Below the pieces are notes generated by a model. It saw only the letters and a list, made by a program, of their open reading frames with translations, did no database searches and was not told where the DNA came from. DNA of 64,000 nt, from the NCBI RefSeq assembly GCF_902499125.1, contig NZ_CABVPX010000035.1:28103-92102 (forward strand). The letters run 5' to 3'. The stretch's first letter is position 1, and every line of letters begins with the position of its first letter. This DNA comes from Burkholderia arboris. GTDB lineage: Bacteria; Pseudomonadota; Gammaproteobacteria; Burkholderiales; Burkholderiaceae. The position numbers and the translations under genes are program-made. Positions 1-8,135 of this stretch are shown piece after piece.

Positions 1-258
1 CAGGTCCGGATCGCGAGCAGCGGCAAGGTCATCGACGTGCCGGCCGAATGCACGGTCATCGCGGCGCTGGCGGCGAACGGCGTCGACGTGCTGACGTCGT
101 GCGAGCAAGGCGTATGCGGCACCTGCGCGACGCGTGTGCTGCAAGGCGAGCCCGATCATCGCGACGCATATCTGACCGAAGAGGAACAGGCAGCCGGCGA
201 CCAGTTCATGCCGTGCTGTTCGCGAGCGCGCAGCGACCTGCTGGTACTCGATCTGTAG
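1..258 (+). CDS. Reductase with C-terminal 2Fe-2S ferredoxin domain (3' end only)
   Basis: The reading frame is open from the first base, so only the last 85 residues are present. They form a plant-type ferredoxin domain: a cysteine cluster CEQGVCGTC (C-x4-C-x2-C) followed about 30 residues later by a further cysteine in MPCCSRA, the four ligands of a [2Fe-2S] centre. In VanB/phthalate dioxygenase reductase-type proteins this domain is C-terminal, behind FMN and NAD domains that would lie left of the window. It is followed after 48 bp by a Rieske oxygenase, so it most likely passes NAD(P)H electrons to that enzyme. The reductase-first order differs from the usual vanA-vanB order. The family assignment is firm; the exact partner is inferred from position. 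Confidence 0.85.
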   Translation, partial: QVRIASSGKVIDVPAECTVIAALAANGVDVLTSCEQGVCGTCATRVLQGEPDHRDAYLTEEEQAAGDQFMPCCSRARSDLLVLDL

Positions 259-306
259 ACGGACCGCCCGCCCCGCGGCGGCCAACCACAATACTGGAGA
301 CGATCA

Positions 307-1365
307 ATGGAGCAACATGCCCGGCCACCGATCAGTACAACTCAATTCCCGGTCGACCGATGGTGGGTCGCCGCGCTGTCGTCCGAACTGACGGACAAGC
401 CCGTCGCCCGCACGCTGCTCGGCCGCCCGGTCGTCCTGTTCCGGTTGCCGTCCGGGGAAATCGGTGCGCTGGAGGATCGCTGCTGCCACAAGTCGCTGCC
501 GCTGTCGTGCGGCTCGCTCGAAGCACGTGGCCTGCGCTGCGGCTATCACGGCCTGCTGTTCGACCGCGGCGGCGCATGCGTGGAGATTCCCGGCCAGGAC
601 CGGATTCCGGCGAAAGCATGCGTGTCGTCGTATCCGGTGCACGAGCAGGACGCGATCGTGTGGATCTGGATCGGCGCCGACGCGCATGCGCAACCGACCT
701 GCGCGCCGCCGCGCTACGCGTTCCACGCGGATCCGCACTATCGGTTCGGCGGCGGCAACTACCATTACGACGCGCCGTATCAACTGATTCACGACAACCT
801 GATGGACCTCAGCCACCTCGGCTATGTCCATCTGAAAACGATCGGCGGCAACGCACCGTTGCACATGGGCGCGGACACCCGCGTCAGCAGCGACGGCGAT
901 ACGGTGACGCTGGTGCGCCGGATGCCGGATTCCGACCCGCCGCCGACCTACACCGCCGCATGGCCGTTCGCGGGCCGCGTCGATCGCTGGCAGGAAATCG
1001 AGTTCCACGTGTCGCACATCCGGATCTGGACCGGCGCGATGGACGCCGGCACCGGCGACCTGCACGATCCGGCGCGCGGCGGCTTTCACATGCGCGGCTT
1101 CCACGGCATCACGCCCGAGACGGAAACGACGACGCACTACTTCTGGACCGTCGCGACCAATCCGCAACACGACGTGGAGCGCGTCGCGCAAACGGTCATC
1201 GCGCAATCCGCAGCGACGTTCGACGAAGACAAGATCGTGATCGAGGCGCAATACCGGAATCAGCTGCGCTTTCCGGACCGCCGCCAGATCGACATTCATG
1301 TCGACGCGGGCCCCAATCGCGCGCGGCGCGTGATCGAGCGGCTGCTGCAACCCGAACCCGCGTAA
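307..1365 (+). CDS. VanA-type Rieske non-haem iron oxygenase (aryl O-demethylase-like)
   Basis: The 352-residue protein is close to the VanA family length. The Rieske [2Fe-2S] ligands are visible as C59-x-H61 and C78-x2-H81 in an N-terminal domain. The catalytic mononuclear iron site is marked by DNLMDLSHLGYVH around residues 163-175 (H170 and H175). An RHO of this kind uses O2 and electrons from a ferredoxin reductase to demethylate methoxy-aromatics or hydroxylate aromatic acids. The upstream reductase, the downstream aromatic-acid-type symporter and the porin fit import and demethylation of a methoxybenzoate. Vanillate is the standard substrate, but the protein diverges from classical VanA (for example around the Rieske loop), so another methoxy- or chloro-aromatic is possible. 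ATG at 307 is preceded by a GGAGA sequence. Confidence 0.87.
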   Translation: MEQHARPPISTTQFPVDRWWVAALSSELTDKPVARTLLGRPVVLFRLPSGEIGALEDRCCHKSLPLSCGSLEARGLRCGYHGLLFDRGGACVEIPGQDRIPAKACVSSYPVHEQDAIVWIWIGADAHAQPTCAPPRYAFHADPHYRFGGGNYHYDAPYQLIHDNLMDLSHLGYVHLKTIGGNAPLHMGADTRVSSDGDTVTLVRRMPDSDPPPTYTAAWPFAGRVDRWQEIEFHVSHIRIWTGAMDAGTGDLHDPARGGFHMRGFHGITPETETTTHYFWTVATNPQHDVERVAQTVIAQSAATFDEDKIVIEAQYRNQLRFPDRRQIDIHVDAGPNRARRVIERLLQPEPA

Positions 1366-1491
1366 GCATCGCGCCGGTGCGCGAACGACGCCTGCCGGCC
1401 GCGACGGGTGTTCCCCCGGGGATGCCCGCCAGCCCGCGCATTCGGTTTGGTCCCATGCTCTACCGCCGGATTCGATTCCATCCAATTTGAT

Positions 1492-1502
1492 TAGTCATAC
1501 TA
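1492..1502. promoter_or_regulatory. Possible operator upstream of the aromatic-acid symporter
   Basis: A short inverted repeat TAGT-cat-ACTA lies in an AT-richer stretch 20 bp before the start codon at 1522, overlapping where a promoter or leader would lie. GntR-family regulators of vanillate genes bind short palindromes of this size, but no regulator gene is in the window next to this cluster. The link is inferred. Confidence 0.3.
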
Positions 1503-1521
1503 TTTTTCAAGGATCTTTGAC

Positions 1522-2859
1522 GTGAGCGCAAGTATCCGCAATACGATCGACGAATCCCCGATGAGCGCGTTCCAGACGATGGCGGTCACGGCCTGCGTCG
1601 TGCTGAACATGCTCGATGGCTTCGACGTGCTGTCCATCGCGTTTGCCGCGCCGCATCTGGCGGCCGAATGGAAACTGAGCGGCAAGGAGATCGGCCTGCT
1701 TCTGAGCGCCGGGCTGGCCGGCATGGGGATCGGCTCGGTGCTGATCGCGCCGCTGGCCGACCGTGTCGGCCGCCGCCGCATCATCCTGCTCTGCCTCGCC
1801 GTGATCTCGACCGGGATGTTCGCCTGCGCGGCCACGCACAGCACGCTGCAACTCGCCGTCGCGCGGGCGTACACGGGGCTCGGCATCGGCGGCATGCTGG
1901 CGAGCCTGACCGTCATCAGCGGCGAGTACGCGTCGAACAAATGGCGCAGCGCCGCGATCGGCATGCAGTCGACCGGCTACGCGATCGGCGCCACCGCAGG
2001 CGGCGTCATCGCCGGCTACCTGCTGTCGACGTGGGGATGGCGCAGCGTGTTCGCGTTCGGCGGCCTGCTGACCTTGCTGTCGATCCCGATGGTGCTCGCG
2101 CTGCTGCCGGAATCGCTCGACTTCCTGCTGGCAAGGCGCCCGGACAACGCGCTGCAGAAAATCAACCGCATCCTCGCGAGAATGAAGCGCACGCCGATCG
2201 ACACGCTGCCGGCTTCGTCCATCGACATGGCGAGCCCCGCGTCGCGCTGGACAGCCGTGCTGCGCGCACCGCTCGCACACCGCACGATCGCGTTGTGGAT
2301 CGCGTTCTTCCTCGTGATGGGCAGCTTCTACTTCGTCGTGAGCTGGACGCCGAAGCTGCTGGTCCAGGCCGGGCTGTCGGCATCGCAGGGCGTCACGGGC
2401 GGCGTACTGCTCAACCTCGGCGGCATTGCGGGCGCCTCGCTCTTCAGCCTGCTGTCGACACGGTTCGGCCTGCGCAACCTGCTCGGCGCAACACTGCTGC
2501 TCGGCGGCGCGCTGATGGTCGTGTTCGGCGCGAACACCGGCTCGCTCGGCATCGGGATGACCGTGGCGGTGTTCCTCGGCGCGGTGATCAATGCTTGCGT
2601 GGCCGGCATGTATGCGTTGTCGCCGACGCCGTACCCCGCCGAAATCCGCACGACCGGCATCGGCCTCGCGGTCGGCATCGGGCGCCTCGGCGCGATCCTG
2701 TCGCCGATGACGGTCGGTGCGCTGCTGGACGACGGCTGGTCCGTATCCCATCTCTATCTCGCGTTCCTCGTGCCGATGGCCGGCGCGGCGATCGCCGTCG
2801 CCGTGGCGGGCACGCGTGCCGCGGCACCGCGCCGGCAACGCGACCCGGCGATGTCGTAA
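1522..2859 (+). CDS. MFS aromatic acid:H+ symporter (AAHS family)
   Basis: This 445-residue protein has about 12 hydrophobic segments. It carries the AAHS signature DGFDV at residues 32-36 in the first membrane helix, where the aspartates are needed for uptake of hydroxybenzoates in PcaK-type carriers, and the MFS loop motif LADRVGRRR at about 78-86. The family (PcaK, VanK, BenK) imports aromatic acids with protons across the inner membrane. Its position between an O-demethylase-like oxygenase and a porin suggests it feeds that enzyme. The start is GTG at 1522, chosen because AAGGAT lies 7 bp upstream. The 156 bp gap before it may hold its own promoter. The substrate itself cannot be read from the sequence. 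Confidence 0.87.
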   Translation: MSASIRNTIDESPMSAFQTMAVTACVVLNMLDGFDVLSIAFAAPHLAAEWKLSGKEIGLLLSAGLAGMGIGSVLIAPLADRVGRRRIILLCLAVISTGMFACAATHSTLQLAVARAYTGLGIGGMLASLTVISGEYASNKWRSAAIGMQSTGYAIGATAGGVIAGYLLSTWGWRSVFAFGGLLTLLSIPMVLALLPESLDFLLARRPDNALQKINRILARMKRTPIDTLPASSIDMASPASRWTAVLRAPLAHRTIALWIAFFLVMGSFYFVVSWTPKLLVQAGLSASQGVTGGVLLNLGGIAGASLFSLLSTRFGLRNLLGATLLLGGALMVVFGANTGSLGIGMTVAVFLGAVINACVAGMYALSPTPYPAEIRTTGIGLAVGIGRLGAILSPMTVGALLDDGWSVSHLYLAFLVPMAGAAIAVAVAGTRAAAPRRQRDPAMS

Positions 2860-2961
2860 CGCGCGACGCCCGCAGTCTTGCCGATACCCGTCGGCATCCC
2901 GGATACGTCCGAAGCATCAAAAAAAACGATAAGCATATCTACATACTGTTTGGAGACAGCC

Positions 2962-4056
2962 ATGAAAACGAAACTGGGCGTCGCACTCGCGACGGCGATG
3001 GCGCTGGCCGGACCGGCCTGCGCGCAAAGCAGCGTCACGCTGTACGGGATCATCGATACCGGCGTGTCCTACTACAACAACGCCGCGCACGGCGGAGCGT
3101 TCACGGGCATGCCGACGCTGACCGGCGAGCTGCCGTCACGGTGGGGGCTGAGAGGCACCGAGGATCTCGGCGGCGGCTACCAGGCCTTCTTCGTGCTCGA
3201 GAACGGTTTCCAGCCCGGCACCGGTGCGCTGAACTACGGCGGGCGCCTGTTCGGGCGACAGGCGAACGTCGGCGTGAACGGTCCGTTCGGCGCGCTGACC
3301 CTCGGCCGCCAGATGAACATGTCGATGATCGTGCTGACCAACGCCGACGTGATCGGCCCGTCGATTCACTCCATGGCGGATTTCGACTCCTATCTGCCGA
3401 ACGCGCGCAGCGACAATGCGATCGGCTACAAGGGCACGTTCCACGGCGTGACGCTCGGCGCCACCTACAGCTTCGGCCGTGACGCGGCCGGGCCCGCGGG
3501 GCCGTCGGCGACGGGCTGCGCCGGACAGGTGCCCGGCGATATCGTCGCTTGCCGCCAATACACGGCGATGCTCGCGTACGACGCGAGCCATTTCGGGCTC
3601 GCCGCGTCGCACGACGTGATGCGCGGCGGCGGCGGTGCACTCGCGCCGTTGAACAATCCGGCGTACACCGACACGCGCGACATCGTCGCCGGCTACGTGA
3701 AGATCGGCCCCGCGAAACTGGGCGCCGGGTGGATCCGCCGCAACCTCGCGGCGGCCGAGCACCTGCAGGCCGATATCGTGTTCGCCGGCGGCACGTACTA
3801 CGCGACGCCCTACCTCGCGCTCGATCTTCAGGGCGTCCGCTACCTGCAACGCCGCGAAAACAGCGAAAGCGGCACGAACGCCACGCTGCTGGTCGGCCGC
3901 GCGAACTATTTCCTGTCGAAGCGGACGACCGTCTATACGTCGGTGGGCTACATGTTCAACAGCACGCTGGCTGCGAACGCGGTCGCCGCCGGCGGGACAG
4001 TCGGTACCGGCATGAATCAGCTCGGCGTGATGGCCGGCATCCAGCAGAAGTTCTGA
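2962..4056 (+). CDS. Outer-membrane porin, OmpC/Omp38 type (1)
   Basis: The 364-residue protein has a signal peptide (MKTKLGVALATAMALAGPACA, cleavage about residue 22). It continues with QSSVTLYGIIDTGV, the standard first strand of Burkholderia general porins, and has the internal GLRGTEDLGGGYQAFFVLENGF segment pattern. It ends in QQKF with the terminal phenylalanine needed for Bam-dependent insertion. It should form a trimeric 16-strand channel. It follows the symporter by 100 bp, so it is probably the outer-membrane entry route for the same aromatic substrate. ATG at 2962 is preferred over a longer frame because GGAGAC is 5 bp upstream and the signal peptide begins there. Confidence 0.92.
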   Translation: MKTKLGVALATAMALAGPACAQSSVTLYGIIDTGVSYYNNAAHGGAFTGMPTLTGELPSRWGLRGTEDLGGGYQAFFVLENGFQPGTGALNYGGRLFGRQANVGVNGPFGALTLGRQMNMSMIVLTNADVIGPSIHSMADFDSYLPNARSDNAIGYKGTFHGVTLGATYSFGRDAAGPAGPSATGCAGQVPGDIVACRQYTAMLAYDASHFGLAASHDVMRGGGGALAPLNNPAYTDTRDIVAGYVKIGPAKLGAGWIRRNLAAAEHLQADIVFAGGTYYATPYLALDLQGVRYLQRRENSESGTNATLLVGRANYFLSKRTTVYTSVGYMFNSTLAANAVAAGGTVGTGMNQLGVMAGIQQKF

Positions 4057-4077
4057 ACGCCGGTCACCGCGCGCGGC

Positions 4078-4524
4078 TCAGTTGGCCAGTCGGCAATGCG
4101 ACAGCTTCAACCCCGGCAGCACCGGCGCATCGATGTAGCCTTCGTTCACGCAGCTGAACCGGAACGCCGCCGACGTGACGAACGGCTTGATCTCGCCGCC
4201 GGGGAACTTCGGCTTCAGCGCATCCTGGTCGGCCACGTCGAAATGCGTGTCGAACTGCTCGCCGTCGGCCGTCAGCGCGCCGAAGTACGTGCCGCCCGGG
4301 TCGCCGCCCATCCGGATCACGGCGCCGACGAACGCGAGGCGCTTGCCGTCGTACTTCGTCTTCGCGGCGGCCATGTCTTGCGTGTAGGCCTCGATCACGG
4401 CGCTGTAATGCGCGTCGATCGCGGGTTCGGCGGCCGAAGCCGCACAAGCGGCCGGGTGAACGCCCGAAAGCAGCGTGCAGGCCGCGAGCGCGGCCGCCGC
4501 GAACGGCGCGGAAATCTTCGTCAT
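4078..4524 (-). CDS. Small exported protein, tRNA_anti-like (OB-fold) family
   Basis: The 148-residue protein has a Sec signal peptide (cleavage around residues 27-30). The mature part contains AYTQDMAAAKTKYDGKRL-type sequence followed by a V-G-x-V-I stretch, the pattern of the tRNA_anti-like OB-fold family (A-x2-Y-x2-N/D-...-Y-x-G-K-x-L-x-V-x-G-x-V). Family members are periplasmic or lipid-anchored and their ligand is unknown. Two cysteines in the C-terminal third (FSCVNEG and SHCRLAN) could form a disulfide. It is convergent with the porin (21 bp apart) and divergent from the siderophore receptor. Its function is unknown. Confidence 0.7.
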   Translation of the reverse strand: MTKISAPFAAAALAACTLLSGVHPAACAASAAEPAIDAHYSAVIEAYTQDMAAAKTKYDGKRLAFVGAVIRMGGDPGGTYFGALTADGEQFDTHFDVADQDALKPKFPGGEIKPFVTSAAFRFSCVNEGYIDAPVLPGLKLSHCRLAN

Positions 4525-4922
4525 GGGTGGTCTCCCGTCTAGCGTGGTGGTTGAAGTGATTGAAGCCCGGCGCTTGCGCCGGCTGAATTCGCTTCCGTTG
4601 CTCTAATCGTTCGAATGGCGGTACACGGCTGCGATCACTTCATCACCCGCAGGGTCGTGCGCGGTGCGTAGCGCCGCGCGAAACGCGACGTGACAGGAAG
4701 ATGACATGGTGCGGCCCCCGGCTCTCTCGTAGATTTTCACTGCGTCTGATTTTGGCCGCTACGGTAGCAGACGGCCGACGGCCCGGCAACCAAGCGCCGC
4801 GCGCGGCCAGCTATCGCATTACAATTGCAAATGATTCTCATTACATATATCATGCGCAACCTGGCCGCAACACATCGCTACGGCCCGCGACACGATCCTT
4901 AGTACTCCTCCTGCCTCGATTC
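4525..4922. other. 398-bp divergent intergenic region
   Basis: The region separates the OB-fold protein from the TonB receptor. It has a noticeably AT-richer patch at about 4811-4856 containing the Fur box. No small ORF with a credible ribosome site was found. The left half should carry the leftward gene's promoter, but no clear -35/-10 pair stands out. Confidence 0.6.
4827..4845. promoter_or_regulatory. Fur box
   Basis: GCAAATGATTCTCATTACA matches 13 of 19 positions of the consensus GATAATGATAATCATTATC and keeps the central AATGAT..TCATTA palindrome. It lies about 80 bp before the ATG of a TonB-dependent siderophore receptor, the classical target. Iron repression of that gene is therefore expected. 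Confidence 0.82.
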
Positions 4923-7091
4923 ATGCCATCCCGTCGAACGCCCCGCCGTGCCCGGACCCTGCGCCCGTGGCGCACGAGCCTGCCTGCCCTGATCACCCTG
5001 TGCGTCGCGAGCGGCACGCATGCCGCCAACGCCGAGCCCGCTGCACCTGCGTCGACACCCGCGACGCCCGCCGAACACGAACTCCCGGCGATCAGCGTCA
5101 ACGCATCGTCGGCCGTCGACCCGACGGTCGGCTATCAGCCGCGCACCACCGGCATCGCGGGCGGCGACGACCGCTCGCTGAAGGAGATTCCGCAATCGGT
5201 CGCGGTGGTCAGCAGCAGCGTGATGCAGGACCAGCAGGCGCGCTCGCTCGACGACGTGCTCGGCAACATCAGCGGCGTCACGCAGACGAACACGCTCGGC
5301 GGCACGCGCGACGCGTTCACCAAGCGCGGGTTCGGGTCGAACAACGACGGCTCGGTGCTCGTGGACGGCGTGCGCACGCCGGTGCTGCACAGCTATCTCG
5401 CGACGATCGATCGCGTCGAAGTGCTGAAAGGGCCGGCATCGCTGCTGTACGGCATGCAGGACCCGGGCGGCGTGATCAACCTCGTCACGCGCAAGCCGGA
5501 ACACACGTTCGGCGGCTCGATCTCCGCGTCGCGCACGAGCCACGGCGGCGGCAGCGCGCAGTTCGACCTCACGGGCCCGCTCGGCAAGCCGGGCCAGGTC
5601 GCGGGCGGCACGCTCGCGTTCCGGCTGACCGGCGAATACGACACGAGCCGCTACTGGCGCAGCTTCGGCCGCGAACGCAACGCGCTGATCGCGCCTGCGC
5701 TGTCGTGGCACGACGCGGACACGTCGATCGACGTCAGCTACCAGTACGTCGACTACACGATGCCGTTCGATCGCGGCACCGTGCTCGTGAACGGCCGGCC
5801 CGACGATGCGCTGCGCTATCGCCGCTACGAGGAAGCGTGGTCGCAAAGCAGCGGCATCCAGGAAACGCTGCGCGCACGCATCGAGCACCGCTTCTCCGAC
5901 GCGTGGCGCGTGCGCGCGACCTACGGCTGGGGCCGCGATCGCTATGACCAGTTCATCACCCGCGCCACCGCGTTCAACAGCAGGACCGGCGCGCTGACGC
6001 GCTCGTCCGATGCGAACCTCGGGCGCAACGACTCCGACCAGATCGCGACGCTCGGCCTGCTCGGCAACGTGACGCTCGCGGGGATGAACCACGCGATCTA
6101 CATCGGCGGCGAATACGAGCGGCAGCGCAGCTTCCGCGGCGACACGATCCGCGGCAAGGCGACGACGGGCTTCAATCTCTACGATCCCGTGTACGGCCTG
6201 CTCGCGCCGGGCGGCACGCCGAACCCGAAGCAAAGCGATTCGCGCTCGGTCGTGCATGCGTATTCGACGATCGTGCAGGACTCGGTGAAGCTCACCGACC
6301 GCCTCACCGCGGTCGGCGGGCTGCGCTGGGAAAACTGGCAGCAGGAATCGGGGATGGGACGGCCGTTCGTGTTCGCCGACCGCTCTCGCGGCAGCGTCTG
6401 GCTGCCGCAGTTCGGGCTCGCGTATGCGCTCACGCCGGCGCTGACCGCCTACGCGAACGTGAGTCGCTCGTTCAAGCCGAACGTCGCGTCGAACGTCGCC
6501 GCGCCGCTCGCGCCGGAATACGGCCGCGTGCTCGAGGCCGGGCTGAAGTTCAGCCTGAAGCCCGCGATCACCGGCACGCTCGCGGTGTACCAGATCGACA
6601 AGCGCAACGTCGCGGTCACGGTCGGCGACATCACGTCGACGATCGGCACCGCGCGCTCGCGCGGGATCGAGCTCGACGTCGCCGGCCAGATCACGCGCCA
6701 CCTGAGCGTGATCGGCAGCTACGCCTATACGAACGCGAACGATCGCGACAGCAACACGCCGCTCGTCAACGTCGCCCGCCACACGGGCAGCCTGTTCGCC
6801 GTGTACGACACGGCCATCGCGAACCTGCCGGGCCGCTGGCGCTTCGGCGGCGGTGCGCGCCTGGTCGGCGCACGCTCCGGCGACACCGCGAACAGCTTCA
6901 CGCTGCCCGGCTACGTGACCGTCGACGCATTCGCCGCCTACGAAACGACGATCGGCAAATTCCCGACGCGCTTCCAGCTCAACGTGAAGAACCTGCTCGA
7001 CAAGACCTACTACCCGTCGAGCAACAACAACCTGATCGTCGCGGTCGGCGAGCCGCGGCTCGTCACGCTGACGACGACGGTGTCGTTCTGA
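4923..7091 (+). CDS. TonB-dependent siderophore receptor
   Basis: The roughly 722-residue outer-membrane receptor has an arginine-rich signal region ending about AANAEP. It then has a short N-terminal stretch (ELPAISVNAS) typical before the plug, and a plug domain beginning with KEIPQSVAVV and continuing to VEVLKGPASLLYG-x-PGG-x-INLVTRKP. The rest is a 22-strand barrel ending in LTTTVSF with terminal Phe. The SIPQSV-type plug opening is characteristic of ferrisiderophore receptors (FhuE/FpvA/FoxA group). No siderophore biosynthesis genes are nearby, so it may import a xenosiderophore; the ligand cannot be told. ATG at 4923 fits the signal peptide, though the ribosome site is weak and the frame is open upstream. 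Confidence 0.9.
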   Translation: MPSRRTPRRARTLRPWRTSLPALITLCVASGTHAANAEPAAPASTPATPAEHELPAISVNASSAVDPTVGYQPRTTGIAGGDDRSLKEIPQSVAVVSSSVMQDQQARSLDDVLGNISGVTQTNTLGGTRDAFTKRGFGSNNDGSVLVDGVRTPVLHSYLATIDRVEVLKGPASLLYGMQDPGGVINLVTRKPEHTFGGSISASRTSHGGGSAQFDLTGPLGKPGQVAGGTLAFRLTGEYDTSRYWRSFGRERNALIAPALSWHDADTSIDVSYQYVDYTMPFDRGTVLVNGRPDDALRYRRYEEAWSQSSGIQETLRARIEHRFSDAWRVRATYGWGRDRYDQFITRATAFNSRTGALTRSSDANLGRNDSDQIATLGLLGNVTLAGMNHAIYIGGEYERQRSFRGDTIRGKATTGFNLYDPVYGLLAPGGTPNPKQSDSRSVVHAYSTIVQDSVKLTDRLTAVGGLRWENWQQESGMGRPFVFADRSRGSVWLPQFGLAYALTPALTAYANVSRSFKPNVASNVAAPLAPEYGRVLEAGLKFSLKPAITGTLAVYQIDKRNVAVTVGDITSTIGTARSRGIELDVAGQITRHLSVIGSYAYTNANDRDSNTPLVNVARHTGSLFAVYDTAIANLPGRWRFGGGARLVGARSGDTANSFTLPGYVTVDAFAAYETTIGKFPTRFQLNVKNLLDKTYYPSSNNNLIVAVGEPRLVTLTTTVSF

Positions 7092-7155
7092 CGCACCCGC
7101 GCGGCCGACACCGGCCAGCCGCATCCGTCGGCCGCGCCTCCCCCTCCGCCGTCAC

Positions 7156-7176
7156 GCCGCCGCGCCACGCGGCGGC
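7156..7176. terminator. GC-rich hairpin after the siderophore receptor
   Basis: A perfect 9-bp stem (GCCGCCGCG / CGCGGCGGC) with a 3-nt loop lies 65 bp beyond the receptor stop. It lacks a T-run, so it may be a weak or Rho-assisted terminator. Confidence 0.4.
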
Positions 7177-7343
7177 GCCCGCCTCCGGGTCAATCATCGG
7201 ACCCTCGAATATCTCCCATCCGATATCGCGATTTCCGGTATCGATCGCACGCCTCTAGACTGGCTACGCCGTCGCGCCGCGGCGCTGCGCCGCCGCACGG
7301 CAATGCGACACGCCCCACAAAAAACGATTCCGGGAGATAAGCC

Positions 7344-8135
7344 ATGTCCGACCGGCAGGCGCGCCGAGGCGCGCTCAAGACACTCGGCCTCGCGGCCGGT
7401 ACTGCATTGCTCGCCGCCACGCGTCCCGCGCACGCCGCCGCACCCGACACCGGTGCGCTGCTGCCCGGCGGCGCCACGCACCTCGCCGACCTCACGCGCC
7501 GCCTCGCGGCCGCACCGAGGCGGCGCGACTTCAAGACGGTGCCGATGATCCTCGAACGCGCCGACCAGTGGGACCACGCAGCGCTCGCCGAACTGACCGG
7601 CTATCGCGGCGGCCCGAAGCAGGTATGGGACAACACCGACCTCGGCGGCCCGTGGCTGAACCTGATGCGCAATTCACTGAACGCGCAGATCTGGTCGTAC
7701 CGGCATCCGGATTTCCTCGTCGTGTCGGCCACGCACGGCAGCGCGCATCTCGCGCTGTTCGACCAGGCCGCGTGGGACAAATACGGCCTCGCGAAATTCG
7801 CCGGCGCGGCCTTCCCGACCAACACGCTGCTCGACGCGAAACCCGCGCAATCGAAAGGCGCGCTGGATCATGAAGCGCCCGACGGCGCATTCTCGTCGCA
7901 CGACAACAGCCTCGCCGCGCTGCAGCAGCGCGGTGTCGTGTTCCTGTCGTGCCACAACGCGATCTGGGAGCTCGCGGAGCGGCTCGACGGCGCGAACGCG
8001 AATCCCGACAAGCTGCCGCTCGACGCACTGGCGGCCGACCTGACCAACCACGTGATCCCGTCGGCGATCGTCACGCCGGGCGCGGTCGGCACGCTGCCCG
8101 AGCTGCAGCGAGCCGGTTTCACGTACGCGAAATGA
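7344..8135 (+). CDS. Tat-exported DsrE/DsrF-like protein
   Basis: The 263-residue protein has a twin-arginine-type leader (ARRGALKTLG, then a hydrophobic run ending HAAAP). The mature part resembles the DsrE/DsrF-like fold. Its C-terminal half has a conserved-looking cysteine motif FLSCHNAIWEL, equivalent to the C-x-N-A motif in which DsrE/TusD-type proteins carry the persulfide-accepting cysteine. Such proteins shuttle sulfane sulfur. The stop codon overlaps the ATG of the next gene (ATGA), and a TsdA-like thiosulfate dehydrogenase ends the same operon, so a periplasmic sulfur-relay or sensing role is inferred. GGGAGA lies 7 bp before the start. Whether the single cysteine is active is untested. 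Confidence 0.65.
   Translation: MSDRQARRGALKTLGLAAGTALLAATRPAHAAAPDTGALLPGGATHLADLTRRLAAAPRRRDFKTVPMILERADQWDHAALAELTGYRGGPKQVWDNTDLGGPWLNLMRNSLNAQIWSYRHPDFLVVSATHGSAHLALFDQAAWDKYGLAKFAGAAFPTNTLLDAKPAQSKGALDHEAPDGAFSSHDNSLAALQQRGVVFLSCHNAIWELAERLDGANANPDKLPLDALAADLTNHVIPSAIVTPGAVGTLPELQRAGFTYAK

Noticed and set aside
4899..7124. Long open frame on the reverse strand opposite the siderophore receptor
   Set aside because: The predicted protein is almost all Arg/Ala/Val/Asp with no motif and is the GC-skew shadow of a clear receptor gene.
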